From: Comamonas fluminis | GTDB lineage: Bacteria > Pseudomonadota > Gammaproteobacteria > Burkholderiales > Burkholderiaceae_C | Length of the DNA stretch: 64,000 bases | Reading direction: 5' to 3' | Assembly: GCF_019186805.1 (NCBI RefSeq) | Contig: NZ_CP066783.1 | Location: 2,865,501-2,929,500 of the forward strand | Part shown: positions 25,428 through 34,043 of the stretch, piece after piece | How the letters are laid out: each line of letters begins with the position of its first letter | Numbering within the stretch: the first letter of the stretch is position 1 | Made by a program: the position numbers and the translations under genes | Notes under the pieces: generated by a model | The model's database searches: none | What the model was told of the DNA's origin: nothing | What the model saw: only the letters and a program-made list of their open reading frames with translations

Positions 25428-27074
25428 TCAAATCGTTGGCAGCTTGTAGTCCTTGAGCTCTTCACGCAGCTTGGTCTTGAGCATCTTGCCCGTGGCGCCC
25501 AGCGGAATGGCGTCCACAAACACCACATCGTCAGGCACCTGCCATTTGGCGGCCTTGCCCTCAAAGAACTTCAGCAGCTCTTCGCGCGTCACTTCGGCGC
25601 CTGGCTTTTTGGCCACGGCCACAATGGGGCGCTCGTCCCACTTGGGGTGCGGCATGCCGATGCAGGCCGCCATAGCCACAGCGGGGTGCGCCATGGCAAT
25701 GTTTTCAATGTCGATGGAGCTGATCCACTCGCCGCCAGACTTGATCACATCCTTGCTGCGGTCGGTGATCTGCATATAGCCATCGGGGTCAATGGTGGCC
25801 ACATCGCCCGTGGGGAACCAGCCATAGCCATCTGCGCTGTGCACCAGCGGGTCGCCACTGCCCTTGTAGTAGCTGTTGATGATCCAGGGGCCGCGCACCA
25901 GAAGGTCGCCATAGCTCTTGCCATCCCAGGGCTGGTCTTCGCCTGCGTCGTTGACGATCTTCATCTCCACGCCAAAGATGGCACGACCCTGCTTCTGGCG
26001 CAGCTTCATCTGCTCTTCCTTGGGCAGACTCAGGTGCTTGTTCTTGAGAGTGGACAGCGTGCCCAGCGGGCTCATTTCCGTCATGCCCCAGGCGTGCAGC
26101 ACATCCACGCCATAGTCGTCCTGGAAGGCCGAGATCATGGCGGGCGGGCAGGCCGAGCCGCCAATCACCGTGCGGTTGAGTTTGGAAAAGCGCAAGCCAT
26201 TGGGCTTCATATGGCCCAGCAGCATCTGCCACACCGTGGGCACACCGGCCGCAAAGGTCACGCCTTCGGCTTCAATCAGCTCATAAACCGATTTTCCATC
26301 CAGTGCAGGGCCGGGAAACACCAGCTTGCAGCCGGTGAGTGCCGCCGAATATGGAATGCCCCAGGCGTTGACGTGGAACATGGGCACCACGGGCAGCACC
26401 GAGTCGCGGGCAGACAGGTTCATCACATCGGGCAAGGCCGCCGCATAAGCGTGCAAGGTGCTGGAGCGGTGGCTGTACAGCGCAGCCTTGGGGTTGCCCG
26501 TGGTGCCGCTGGTGTAGCACATGCTGGACGCGGTGTTTTCATCAAACTGCGGCCACTGATAGGTGGTGGGCTGCCCTTCAATCCATGTCTCATAGCTGAT
26601 CAGACCAGGAATGCCGCTGTCGGCAGGCAGCCGGTCAGCATCGCACAGCACCACCCATTTCTGCACCTGCGGGCACTTGGCGTGCACGGCCTGAATGATG
26701 GGCAGAAAGCTCAGATCAAAGCACAGCGCCTTGTCTTCCGCGTGGTTGACGATCCAGGCAATCTGCTCGGGGTGCAGACGCGGGTTGATGGTATGCAGCA
26801 CCCGGCCCGAGCCGCTGACGCCGAAATACATCTCCATGTGGCGATAGCCATTCCAGGCCAGGCTGGCCACGCGGTCGCCCTGCGCAAGACCCATGCCATC
26901 CAGCGCATGGGCCAGTTGACGCGAGCGCGCCGCCAGGTCCTTATAGGTATAGCGGTGAATGTCCCCTTCCACGCGACGCGAGACAATCTCCGCATCGAAA
27001 TGGTGGCGTGCAGCAAATTCGATCAGGGACGAAATCAGCAGCGGCTGGTTTTGCATCAAACCCAACATTGGCAT
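25428..27074 (-). CDS. Fatty acid--CoA ligase (AlkK-like medium/long chain)
   Basis: 548 residues of the adenylate-forming family. The AMP motif Tyr-Thr-Ser-Gly-Thr-Thr-Gly-Asn-Pro-Lys about 185, the Trp-Gly-Met-Thr-Glu motif about 335, Tyr-Gly-Trp-Phe-Pro-Thr-Gly-Asp about 430, and the catalytic Lys in Ala-Thr-Gly-Lys-Met-Leu-Lys near the C-terminus are all present. It activates a fatty or related carboxylic acid to its CoA thioester before the beta-oxidation enzymes encoded at 11-17 kb. Start at 27074 behind GAGGAGAGA; the longer frame to 27113 lacks a ribosome site. Confidence 0.9.
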   Translation of the reverse strand: MPMLGLMQNQPLLISSLIEFAARHHFDAEIVSRRVEGDIHRYTYKDLAARSRQLAHALDGMGLAQGDRVASLAWNGYRHMEMYFGVSGSGRVLHTINPRLHPEQIAWIVNHAEDKALCFDLSFLPIIQAVHAKCPQVQKWVVLCDADRLPADSGIPGLISYETWIEGQPTTYQWPQFDENTASSMCYTSGTTGNPKAALYSHRSSTLHAYAAALPDVMNLSARDSVLPVVPMFHVNAWGIPYSAALTGCKLVFPGPALDGKSVYELIEAEGVTFAAGVPTVWQMLLGHMKPNGLRFSKLNRTVIGGSACPPAMISAFQDDYGVDVLHAWGMTEMSPLGTLSTLKNKHLSLPKEEQMKLRQKQGRAIFGVEMKIVNDAGEDQPWDGKSYGDLLVRGPWIINSYYKGSGDPLVHSADGYGWFPTGDVATIDPDGYMQITDRSKDVIKSGGEWISSIDIENIAMAHPAVAMAACIGMPHPKWDERPIVAVAKKPGAEVTREELLKFFEGKAAKWQVPDDVVFVDAIPLGATGKMLKTKLREELKDYKLPTI

Positions 27075-27313
27075 GTCTCTCTCCTCGGTAGCGTGGTTAT
27101 TGTTGGAAAGCATCCTAGCGTGCGCAGAACTGCCACCATGAGGGGACTGTCACCAATGCGTAACTGTGGCGACGTTTGCAGGCATCCTCCCTATGGACGA
27201 TGCAAGCGCACCCCGGGAAAAACCTAGGATTGGCTACTGCGCTGCAAGGCCTTTTCCGCCATTCAACAGCCCTACTCCTGCAGGCTTTGATACCCCTCAA
27301 GCACAATGGCCGC

Positions 27314-28813
27314 ATGAGCGAATCCACTGCCCCGCAATGGCACAGCCCCGGCCGCTTTGAAGCCCTGGGCCCGGCATTTTTCACCTATCTGCAGCCCTCA
27401 CCGGTGTCTGCCCCTTACTGGGTGGCCACCAGTGCCAGCACCGCGCACTGGATGGGACTGAACCCCGACTGGCTGCGCAGCGACGAAGCCCTGCAAGCCC
27501 TGTCCGGTAGCGCCATCGCACCGGGCAGCAAGCCGCTGGCCAGCGTTTACAGCGGCCACCAGTTCGGCCACTGGGCGGGCCAGCTCGGTGATGGCCGCGC
27601 CATCATGCTGGGCGAGACTGCGCAAGGCTTTGAAGTCCAGCTCAAAGGCGCTGGCCGCACGCCCTATTCCCGCGGCGGCGATGGCCGCGCCGTGCTGCGC
27701 TCGTCCATTCGAGAGTTTCTGTGCAGCGAAGCCATGGCCGCCCTAGGCATTCCCACCACGCGCGCACTGGCGCTGACGGGCTCACCCCTGCCCGTGGCAC
27801 GCGAAAGCATTGAAACCGCTGCCGTCGTCACCCGGGTGGCCGTGAGCTTTGTGCGCTTTGGCCACTTTGAGCATTTCGCCGCACGCGATATGCAGACCGA
27901 ACTCAAGGCGCTGGCCGATATGGTCATCGACCAGCACTACCCCGAATGCCGCACCGCCACTGCGCTCAACGGCAATGCCTACGCCAACTTCCTGCAGGCC
28001 GTGAGCGAGCGCACAGCGCGGCTGCTGGCCCAGTGGCAGGCTGTGGGCTTTTGCCACGGGGTGATGAATACCGACAATATGAGCATTCTGGGCCTGACGA
28101 TTGACTACGGCCCCTTCCAGTTTCTGGATGCTTTCGACCCCGGCCATATCTGCAACCACAGCGACAACCAGGGCCGCTACGCCTTCAACCGCCAGCCCCA
28201 GGTGGCCTACTGGAATCTGTACTGCCTGGGCCAGGCCTTGCTGCCGCTGATTGGCGATGAAGAGCTGACCATTGCCGCACTGGAATCGTACAAAACCGTC
28301 TTCCCGGCCGCCTACGCCACGCAGATGCTGCGCAAGCTGGGCCTGCCCGATGACGCCCCCGGCACCGCTGCTGGCGAAGGCCGCTTTGCCCAGATCGTCA
28401 ACCCGCTGCTGCAGATACTGGCCGACAACAAGGTGGACTACACCATCTTCTTCACGCGCTTGACCGAAGCAGTGACGCAAGCCAAAGACGGCCAACCAGA
28501 CCTGGAGCCGCTGCGCGACATCATCCTGGACCGCGCCACATTCGATGCCTGGTCGCTCACCTATTCAGAGCAGCTAGCGCAAGTGGATCAAGCACAATCG
28601 GCCAATTGGATGCAAAAATCGAATCCCCGCTACGTGCTGCGCAACCACCTGGGCGAAACCGTGATTCGCGCCGCACAGGGTGGCGACTTTGCCCCCGTTC
28701 AGCAAATTCTGGCCGTGCTGCAAGCCCCGTATGACTCGCACCCGGACCATGGCGACTGGGCCGGCTTCCCGCCCGACTGGGCCTCCTCCATTGAAATCAG
28801 CTGTTCATCATGA
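27314..28813 (+). CDS. selO: SelO/YdiU family protein adenylyltransferase
   Basis: 499 residues. Pseudokinase fold that uses ATP in flipped orientation to AMPylate protein targets. Landmarks: Val-Tyr-Ser-Gly-His-Gln-Phe-Gly near 79, [25 protein letters not shown] about 250-257, and Asp-Tyr-Gly-Pro-Phe. The C-terminal Ser-Cys-Ser-Ser has Cys where many eukaryotic homologues carry selenocysteine. ATG at 27314 chosen, since the frame upstream is poor coding sequence. The stop overlaps the msrB start. A stretch at 28567-28618 resembles family-A repeat DNA translated in frame. Confidence 0.92.
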   Translation: MSESTAPQWHSPGRFEALGPAFFTYLQPSPVSAPYWVATSASTAHWMGLNPDWLRSDEALQALSGSAIAPGSKPLASVYSGHQFGHWAGQLGDGRAIMLGETAQGFEVQLKGAGRTPYSRGGDGRAVLRSSIREFLCSEAMAALGIPTTRALALTGSPLPVARESIETAAVVTRVAVSFVRFGHFEHFAARDMQTELKALADMVIDQHYPECRTATALNGNAYANFLQAVSERTARLLAQWQAVGFCHGVMNTDNMSILGLTIDYGPFQFLDAFDPGHICNHSDNQGRYAFNRQPQVAYWNLYCLGQALLPLIGDEELTIAALESYKTVFPAAYATQMLRKLGLPDDAPGTAAGEGRFAQIVNPLLQILADNKVDYTIFFTRLTEAVTQAKDGQPDLEPLRDIILDRATFDAWSLTYSEQLAQVDQAQSANWMQKSNPRYVLRNHLGETVIRAAQGGDFAPVQQILAVLQAPYDSHPDHGDWAGFPPDWASSIEISCSS

Positions 28814-29226
28814 GCTTTCCCCTCCAGAAATCCGATGCCGAATGGCAAACCCTGCTGCAGGAAAAAGGCGCCGAGCCTGCCTCCTTCCAGGTCACGCGCC
28901 ATGCGGCGACTGAGCGGCCTTTTACCGGCAAGTACGAGCAGTTCTGGGCCGATGGCAGCTACCACTGCGTCTGCTGCGGCAACAAGCTGTTTGACTCACA
29001 CACCAAGTTTGATGCCGGTTGCGGCTGGCCCAGTTTTGATCTGGCCGTGCCCGGCGCCATTACCGAAATCACCGACCGCAGCCACGGCATGGTGCGCGTG
29101 GAAACCGTGTGCAGCCAGTGCGGCGCCCACCTGGGCCATGTCTTTCCCGATGGACCCACCGATACCGGACTGCGTTACTGCATGAATTCGGCCTCGCTGG
29201 ACTTTCAAAACGATCATCAAAAATAA
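28810..29226 (+). CDS. msrB: Peptide-methionine (R)-S-oxide reductase MsrB
   Basis: 138 residues. Zinc is held by Cys53-x-x-Cys56 and Cys101-x-x-Cys104; the catalytic Cys124 is in Leu-Arg-Tyr-Cys-Met-Asn-Ser; Gly-Trp-Pro-Ser-Phe holds the substrate pocket Trp73. Cys71 could be the resolving cysteine. It reduces methionine-R-sulfoxide in proteins using thioredoxin. Translationally coupled to selO by a 4-base ATGA overlap; both relate to redox stress. Confidence 0.95.
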   Translation: MSFPLQKSDAEWQTLLQEKGAEPASFQVTRHAATERPFTGKYEQFWADGSYHCVCCGNKLFDSHTKFDAGCGWPSFDLAVPGAITEITDRSHGMVRVETVCSQCGAHLGHVFPDGPTDTGLRYCMNSASLDFQNDHQK

Positions 29227-29439
29227 GAGCGCATCGCGCTTGATACATCTGCACTCAAGGCAGATTTCACACAAAACCCGCATCGGCACCACATCAGCTT
29301 TGATAGCTGAATCCGTCCTGCACACAAGGCTTTGGCCGAGGTGGGCATGGCGCTTGGTGCATGATGCGCGTTTGCCGACCGTGCGGGAACCATCCGGGCC
29401 CTGCGTGATCGGAACATCAGAACCACTGACACACCGCGC

Positions 29440-29997
29440 ATGAAGCTGCTGCTTGATTTTTTCCCCATCATTCTGTTTTTCGTGGTCTTCAAGGTCTGGG
29501 GCATCTATGCCGCCACGGCCGTAGCCATTGTTGCCACCATCGTGCAGATTGCCTATCTGCGTTTCAAGAACGGCAAGATCGAGCCCATGCAATGGATGAG
29601 CCTGGGCGTCATCGTGCTGTTTGGCGGCGCCACCTTGCTGGCCCACGACGAAAACTTCATCAAATGGAAGCCCACCGTGCTGTACTGGCTGATGGGCGGC
29701 GCACTGCTGATTGGCCAGCTGGTCTTCAAGAAAAACCTGCTGCGCTCCGTCATGGGCGCCCAGCTGCAGCTGCCCGACGCCATCTGGCTCAAGCTGAACT
29801 GGGCCTGGTCGGCATTTTTCGCCGTCATGGGCGCGCTCAACATCTGGATTGCCTACCACTTCGACACCGACACCTGGGTCAACTTCAAGCTGTTTGGCGG
29901 CATGGGCCTGATGGTGGTGTTCGTCATTGCGCAGGCCATCTACATGAGCCGCTACCTGCCCCAGGAAGGCGCTGAAAAAAAGGATCAGCAGCCATGA
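29440..29997 (+). CDS. yciB: Inner-membrane protein YciB (IspZ/septation protein A)
   Basis: 185 residues, five to six hydrophobic segments. Begins Met-Lys-Leu-Leu-Leu-Asp-Phe-Phe-Pro-Ile with Phe-Lys-Val-Trp-Gly-Ile-Tyr-Ala-Ala-Thr, the invariant YciB opening, and has Phe-Ile-Lys-Trp-Lys-Pro-Thr in the middle. It is implicated in envelope homeostasis and septation. It overlaps the BolA gene by 4 bases; yciB-bolA-ppiC is a common beta- and gammaproteobacterial order. The 213-bp gap upstream includes a weak family-A repeat near 29290-29330. Confidence 0.93.
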   Translation: MKLLLDFFPIILFFVVFKVWGIYAATAVAIVATIVQIAYLRFKNGKIEPMQWMSLGVIVLFGGATLLAHDENFIKWKPTVLYWLMGGALLIGQLVFKKNLLRSVMGAQLQLPDAIWLKLNWAWSAFFAVMGALNIWIAYHFDTDTWVNFKLFGGMGLMVVFVIAQAIYMSRYLPQEGAEKKDQQP

Positions 29998-30260
29998 GCG
30001 TGACCATCAGCGCCCCCGCCATGGACGCAGCCCTGCGCCAGCGTCTGGCCCCCACGCAGCTGGAGGTCATTGACGAGAGCTACCAGCACGCAGGCCACGC
30101 CGGTGCCAACGACAGCGGCGTGGGCACGCATTTTCGCGTTCGCATCGCCTGTGCAGGCTTTGACGGCAAAAGCCGCGTAGCGCGCCACCGCCTTGTGTAT
30201 GATGCACTGCAAGATTTCTTTGACCAGGGTGTTCACGCCGTCGCCATCGAAGTTTTATGA
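29994..30260 (+). CDS. BolA family protein
   Basis: 88 residues with the BolA fold: an opening helix, Asp-Glu-Ser-Tyr-Gln-His-Ala-Gly-His-Ala, Gly-Thr-His-Phe-Arg-Val, and the helix Ser-Arg-Val-Ala-Arg-His-Arg-Leu-Val-Tyr-Asp-Ala-Leu. The conserved His in Ala-Arg-His-Arg is a likely Fe-S ligand when partnered with a monothiol glutaredoxin. Coupled to yciB by an ATGA overlap; a terminator follows. Confidence 0.9.
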   Translation: MSVTISAPAMDAALRQRLAPTQLEVIDESYQHAGHAGANDSGVGTHFRVRIACAGFDGKSRVARHRLVYDALQDFFDQGVHAVAIEVL

Positions 30261-30263
30261 CCT

Positions 30264-30292
30264 CAGGCTCCGTTCTACGGAGCCTGTTGCGT
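30264..30292 (+). terminator. Probable terminator after the bolA-type gene
   Basis: CAGGCTCCG, loop, CGGAGCCTG: a perfect 9-bp stem, followed only by a short TTG run. Confidence 0.65.
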
Positions 30293-30332
30293 ATGGGCAG
30301 AACCTAATTCAATTTTCTCAATCAAGACTCGA

Positions 30333-31124
30333 ATGAGCATGAATCAAAAGCAATTGGCCCGCCTGGTGGGCGCAGCAGTTCTGGGCTTTGCCGCCCTGTC
30401 CGCATCGGCACAAAACGCTGCCATCGTCAATGGCAAGGCCGTGCCCCTGGCCCGTGTGAACGCCCTGAAGGCCCAGATCGAAGCCAGCGGCCAGGCCGTG
30501 CCGCCCGAGATGGAAAAGATGATCAAGGATGAGGTCATCTTCCGCGAAATCCTGATGCAGGAAGCCAACCGCCGTGGCGTTGCCGCTTCCGACACCTACA
30601 AGCAACAAATGGAACTGGCCCGCCAGACCGTGCTGATCAACGCCCTGCGCGCAGACTTCGAGAAGACCAATCCTGTCACCGACGCAGAAGCCAAGGCCGA
30701 GTACGACAAGTTTGCCGGCGCCAACGCAGGCAAGGAAGTCAAGGCCAGCCACATCCTGGTGGAGTCCGAAGACCGTGCCAAGGCCATCATTGCGGAAGTG
30801 AAGGCGGGCAAGAAGTTTGAAGACATCGCCAAGAAGGAATCCAAGGACCCCGGATCGGGCGCCCGTGGTGGCGAGCTGGGCTGGGCCAACCCCGAAAACT
30901 ATGTACCTGAATTCACACAGGCTCTGCTGAAGCTGAAAAAGGGCGAGCTGACTGCAGCCCCCGTCAAGAGCCAGTACGGCTGGCACATCATCCGCATGGA
31001 TGACGAGCGCCAGGCCGAACTGCCCAAGTTTGAAGACGTCAAGCCTCAGATCGTTGAGCAACTGAAGCAGCAAAAACTGCAGCAATTCCAGGATCAGCTG
31101 CGCAAAAACGCAAAAATCCAGTAA
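30333..31124 (+). CDS. Periplasmic parvulin-type peptidyl-prolyl isomerase
   Basis: 263 residues. The signal peptide ends Ala-Ser-Ala-Gln about residue 26. A SurA/PrsA-like helical N-terminal part precedes the rotamase domain (about 138-230) with Ala-Ser-His-Ile-Leu-Val, Gly-Gly-Glu-Leu-Gly-Trp and Gly-Trp-His-Ile-Ile-Arg, all parvulin hallmarks. It assists folding of exported proteins. Start at 30333 (a second Met follows two codons later). Own unit with a strong terminator 46 bp downstream. Confidence 0.9.
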   Translation: MSMNQKQLARLVGAAVLGFAALSASAQNAAIVNGKAVPLARVNALKAQIEASGQAVPPEMEKMIKDEVIFREILMQEANRRGVAASDTYKQQMELARQTVLINALRADFEKTNPVTDAEAKAEYDKFAGANAGKEVKASHILVESEDRAKAIIAEVKAGKKFEDIAKKESKDPGSGARGGELGWANPENYVPEFTQALLKLKKGELTAAPVKSQYGWHIIRMDDERQAELPKFEDVKPQIVEQLKQQKLQQFQDQLRKNAKIQ

Positions 31125-31170
31125 CATGTTTCTGCGCCAGTGCCCAAAAGCACTGGCCTGACCATCACCC

Positions 31171-31196
31171 AAGCCCGCTCACGCGGGCTTTTTTTG
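31171..31196 (+). terminator. Rho-independent terminator
   Basis: AAGCCCGC, TCAC, GCGGGCTT and then a T-run; shared by the converging anti-sigma gene, which stops 4 bases further on. Confidence 0.9.
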
Positions 31197-31199
31197 TGC

Positions 31200-32123
31200 T
31201 CAGCGCTCGCTGTCTGCTCCTTTTTCAGAAGCATCCTGCGCAGGCAGTTCATGGGCCTGCGGCTTTTTTCGCGGGCGGCATGTTGCGGCCTTGTCTGCAC
31301 CTTGCACTGCACTCTTGCGCCGCGCTTCCTCAATGGCCTGCGGTGTCTGCGGCTCTGGCGGGCACAGCGGCAGCGGTGCCTGCTCCTTTGAAGCCTCTGC
31401 AGACTCGGCGCTGATGGCCTTGTTTGCCGCCGCAGAGTGCTGCATTTTTGCCTGCGCCACATGCCCAGGCTGCGTGGGTTCAGCCCCCGGATCAGTCGCG
31501 GCCACCTCGGCCTGCTGCGCTCTTGGCGCTGGTGCTGCCGCTGGTGCTGGTGGTACTGGCAGGTGCGGCCTCACACTGGCGGCGGATCTGGATGGAGCAG
31601 CAGCGGTAACAGGTGCCGCATCGGCTACGGCATCAGCAGGTACTGCGGCAGTTTCTGCAGAGGCCTCCGCCGCAACCGGCGCAGCAGGCTCGGCAACTGC
31701 GTCTGCAGGCACTGCAGCGGGAGCACTTGCAGATGCGTCTGCGGGGGCTTGTGCGGGGGCATCCGCATGCGCAATCACCGCGTGGTCTGCCGCAGCTCCG
31801 GCGCCAATGCCGCGGTCAGAGCCATCCCAGCCGGAAAAATGCTGCATCATCAGCCAGCCCACCACCCCCACAGCAGCCAGCCCCCCCAGCGCGTGGCGCA
31901 GCCACAGCCGGTCATTGGCGGCAGGTTTGGCTGCGGGTTTGGCAGACTGTGGCGCAGGCTCACGCGCCTTGCGCGCAAGCTCCTGCGCCTGCTGGCGTGC
32001 ATGGGCCAGAATCGCGGCGCGGCTGGCGGCGCTGGGGCCACGATCATCGGCAACCGCTTCGTGATAGAGATCGCGCAGCGCATCGGGCTTGCGGGCCTGC
32101 GGTGAATCTTGCGTCTGGCTCAT
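31200..32123 (-). CDS. Putative anti-sigma factor, single-pass membrane protein with Ala/Pro-rich tail
   Basis: 307 residues. The cytoplasmic N-terminal part (1-70) carries Arg-Asp-Leu-Tyr-His-Glu-Ala. One membrane segment covers about 76-94, and then a long periplasmic stretch very rich in Ala, Pro and acidic residues (about 110-230) has tandem Ala-Pro-Ala-Asp-Ala phrases. The start overlaps the ECF sigma gene by 4 bases, the usual sigma/anti-sigma arrangement. Sequence similarity to a named anti-sigma domain is not visible, so the role is inferred from position and topology. The repetitive codons may be prone to length change. Confidence 0.6.
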   Translation of the reverse strand: MSQTQDSPQARKPDALRDLYHEAVADDRGPSAASRAAILAHARQQAQELARKAREPAPQSAKPAAKPAANDRLWLRHALGGLAAVGVVGWLMMQHFSGWDGSDRGIGAGAAADHAVIAHADAPAQAPADASASAPAAVPADAVAEPAAPVAAEASAETAAVPADAVADAAPVTAAAPSRSAASVRPHLPVPPAPAAAPAPRAQQAEVAATDPGAEPTQPGHVAQAKMQHSAAANKAISAESAEASKEQAPLPLCPPEPQTPQAIEEARRKSAVQGADKAATCRPRKKPQAHELPAQDASEKGADSER

Positions 32124-32707
32124 ATCTGCCCTTCCAGCGCCTGGCGCAGCTTGGAGCGCGCATAGCGCAAGCGGCTTTTGGCCGTTTCTTCAGCAACCCC
32201 AGTGGCTTGCGCAATATCTGCCACCGTCATATCAGCCTCCACCTGCAGCAAAAAGCATTCACGCTGCTCAACTGGCAATTGGGCCAGCGCATCCAGCAGC
32301 AACTGGGCCAGCAAGCGCCGATCAAGGCGATGGTCCGGCTCAAAACCGGACGCGGCAAACAGGCTCTCCGCCAGCCGCTGAGACTCTTCAGAGTCACCAC
32401 CAAGGCTCAGGCCAGGCCTTCGCCTGCGCCAGTGATCGACCAGCCGGTGATGCGCCATGGTGAACAGCCAGGTGGTGAATTTGCTGCGAATTTCATAGCT
32501 GGTAGCGCTTTCCACGACTGAAAACCACAGGTCCTGACTCAGGTCATCGGCCAGCGCCGCATCACCGGTGTTACGAAAAAAGTAGCGCCACAGCCGCTGC
32601 TCGTGGCGTTGGTACAGGGTCTCGAATGCCATGGCCTGCCCTGCTGCATAGCTTTGCATCAGGATCTCATCACTCAATACGGCATGGGCCAGTGGCTGTT
32701 CGGACAT
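32120..32707 (-). CDS. ECF-type RNA polymerase sigma factor
   Basis: 195 residues. Sigma region 2 covers about 28-95 (Leu-Tyr-Gln-Arg-His-Glu-Gln-Arg-Leu-Trp-Arg-Tyr, Asp-Asp-Leu-Ser-Gln-Asp-Leu-Trp and Phe-Thr-Thr-Trp-Leu-Phe). Region 4 covers about 138-190 with the helix-turn-helix Met-Thr-Val-Ala-Asp-Ile-Ala-Gln-Ala-Thr-Gly-Val-Ala-Glu-Glu-Thr-Ala-Lys. Nearest in style to RpoE/SigW-like envelope sigma factors. Coupled to the anti-sigma gene. The secreted-protein gene 57 bp upstream on the same strand may belong to its regulon. Bases 32487-32517 match the family-A repeat in frame. Confidence 0.88.
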   Translation of the reverse strand: MSEQPLAHAVLSDEILMQSYAAGQAMAFETLYQRHEQRLWRYFFRNTGDAALADDLSQDLWFSVVESATSYEIRSKFTTWLFTMAHHRLVDHWRRRRPGLSLGGDSEESQRLAESLFAASGFEPDHRLDRRLLAQLLLDALAQLPVEQRECFLLQVEADMTVADIAQATGVAEETAKSRLRYARSKLRQALEGQI

Positions 32708-32763
32708 GCCCGCGATTTAAGCAAATTTCGCGGGCCTGTGCGAACAGGCCTGCGACACGGCCC

Positions 32764-33648
32764 TCAGTTGCGTGGTGGATCGGGCACAAAGCCGCTATCT
32801 GCCGGGAATGCGCTGGGGCTGCGTGGCGCGGCCGGGCGAGGACGTGGCTCGCGAATCACGCCCTTGGCAACCAGGTTGGCATAGCTGTCGTAGCGAATGC
32901 GCACAACGCGGCGGGGCCTGTCGGTATCGGCCTCAAAATCCACCTGGGTGACTTGCGAGCTTTCTACCGCACCGTGGCCTGTACCCAGCGACGGCGTGGC
33001 CGAGGGTGCACGCTTGACAGTGCTGCTCTTGTTGCTGGCACTTGGGGCAGGGGCTGCTGCATCAGCAGCCACAGCCTCAGACTCCTTCATGGAAGGCTCA
33101 TAGATCGGGCCGTTGTAAACCGGCTCTGGCAGCTTTTCGCGGTACAGCGCCACGCCGATCACGCCCACATCCTTCGGACGGCCGGTGCGACTGGCGTAGG
33201 ACATATCGCTTTGCGAGAAGTAGAAAGCGGCCACGCTGTCATTGCTCTTGCGCCAGCCGGTGACGTCGTAGCTGTCGCCCGCATCGAATACATAGCCGTC
33301 TTCCGCCTTGGCGCTGGCAGTCTTGCCGGTGATGACATTGACGCCATCGACGCTGATGACTGCCATGATGCGGCGCTCCTCCAGACTGCGCACACGCACG
33401 GCGTAGTTGGCGCCGGGCCGGCCAGCCACCCACAGCTCACCCTCAAACGCATAAAGCGGCAGCACCTTCCCCGTGGCTCTCTCGACGATGCTGATATCCG
33501 CCACCCGGTGGCGCTCATTGCCGCGTATCCATGCACTGGCACTGCCAACGCTGGCGGCCAGCACGGTGCAGATCAAGGACGCACGCAGCAGGCGGCTGCG
33601 CGTGATGGAAAGGCCGGGGGTGGCTGGGGCGGTGCGATTAGAGAACAT
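32764..33648 (-). CDS. Secreted protein of unknown function upstream of the sigma factor gene
   Basis: 294 residues. Signal peptide about 20-44 ending Gly-Ser-Ala-Ser-Ala, after a basic N-terminus, so export is likely. The mature half has Gly-Glu-Leu-Trp-Val-Ala-Gly-Arg-Pro-Gly-Ala-Asn-Tyr-Ala-Val-Arg-Val-Arg and Arg-Ile-Met-Ala-Val-Ile-Ser-Val-Asp-Gly-Val-Asn-Val-Ile-Thr-Gly, a beta-rich pattern. A low-complexity Ala/Ser/Lys part follows, then a Pro/Arg-rich tail. The start at 33648 is chosen for the signal peptide; the longer frame to 33966 runs through the TPP riboswitch on the other strand. Same orientation as the ECF sigma gene. No family recognised with certainty. Confidence 0.7.
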   Translation of the reverse strand: MFSNRTAPATPGLSITRSRLLRASLICTVLAASVGSASAWIRGNERHRVADISIVERATGKVLPLYAFEGELWVAGRPGANYAVRVRSLEERRIMAVISVDGVNVITGKTASAKAEDGYVFDAGDSYDVTGWRKSNDSVAAFYFSQSDMSYASRTGRPKDVGVIGVALYREKLPEPVYNGPIYEPSMKESEAVAADAAAPAPSASNKSSTVKRAPSATPSLGTGHGAVESSQVTQVDFEADTDRPRRVVRIRYDSYANLVAKGVIREPRPRPAAPRSPSAFPADSGFVPDPPRN

Positions 33649-33845
33649 GGTTGTTATCTCCTGATAGTTCCGTTGCGACAGACTTGTCCTGTGCTGAAAC
33701 GCAGCAGCCGGGCCAATGGGGTTAAATCCGGCGCACTTTAGTTGCAAGTATTTGCAACACAGCTTTGCCCAGCCACACCCTGCCTTGCACGGGGCTTCTC
33801 TGGCACAATCGCGCTCGCTGCAGCGGGGTCTGACCTGGCTGCAGC

Positions 33846-33953
33846 CATGCTGGGGGTGCCCGGACTTGGCGTCCGGACTGAGAGAGTCCCTTTGAACCTG
33901 ATTGCGCAAAGCCAAGCGGCTTTGCCCGAGATCATCCTCGCGCAGGGAAGCTG
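33846..33953 (+). promoter_or_regulatory. TPP riboswitch (Thi-box) upstream of cytX
   Basis: Conserved aptamer blocks in order: GGGGGTGCCC (33852-33861), CTGAGA (33878-33883), CCCTTTGAACCTGAT (33888-33902) and GCGCAGGGAAGC. Between the third and fourth blocks there is an additional perfect hairpin, GCAAAGCC-AAGC-GGCTTTGC (33906-33925). It controls the transporter gene starting at 34044, most likely by translation, since no strong terminator follows. Confidence 0.93.
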
Positions 33954-34043
33954 TCAACGGTGCCAAGCCACGAAACGCTATTCAATTCATAGCTATCAGC
34001 GCACGCCCTGCGGCCCCTGCTTCGTTTTTCTGGCGGAGCATTC

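Noticed and set aside
31440..31800. Repetitive GC-rich stretch considered as a CRISPR or tandem-repeat array
   Set aside because: It encodes the Ala/Pro-rich part of the anti-sigma candidate in frame; repeat units are irregular and there are no spacers.
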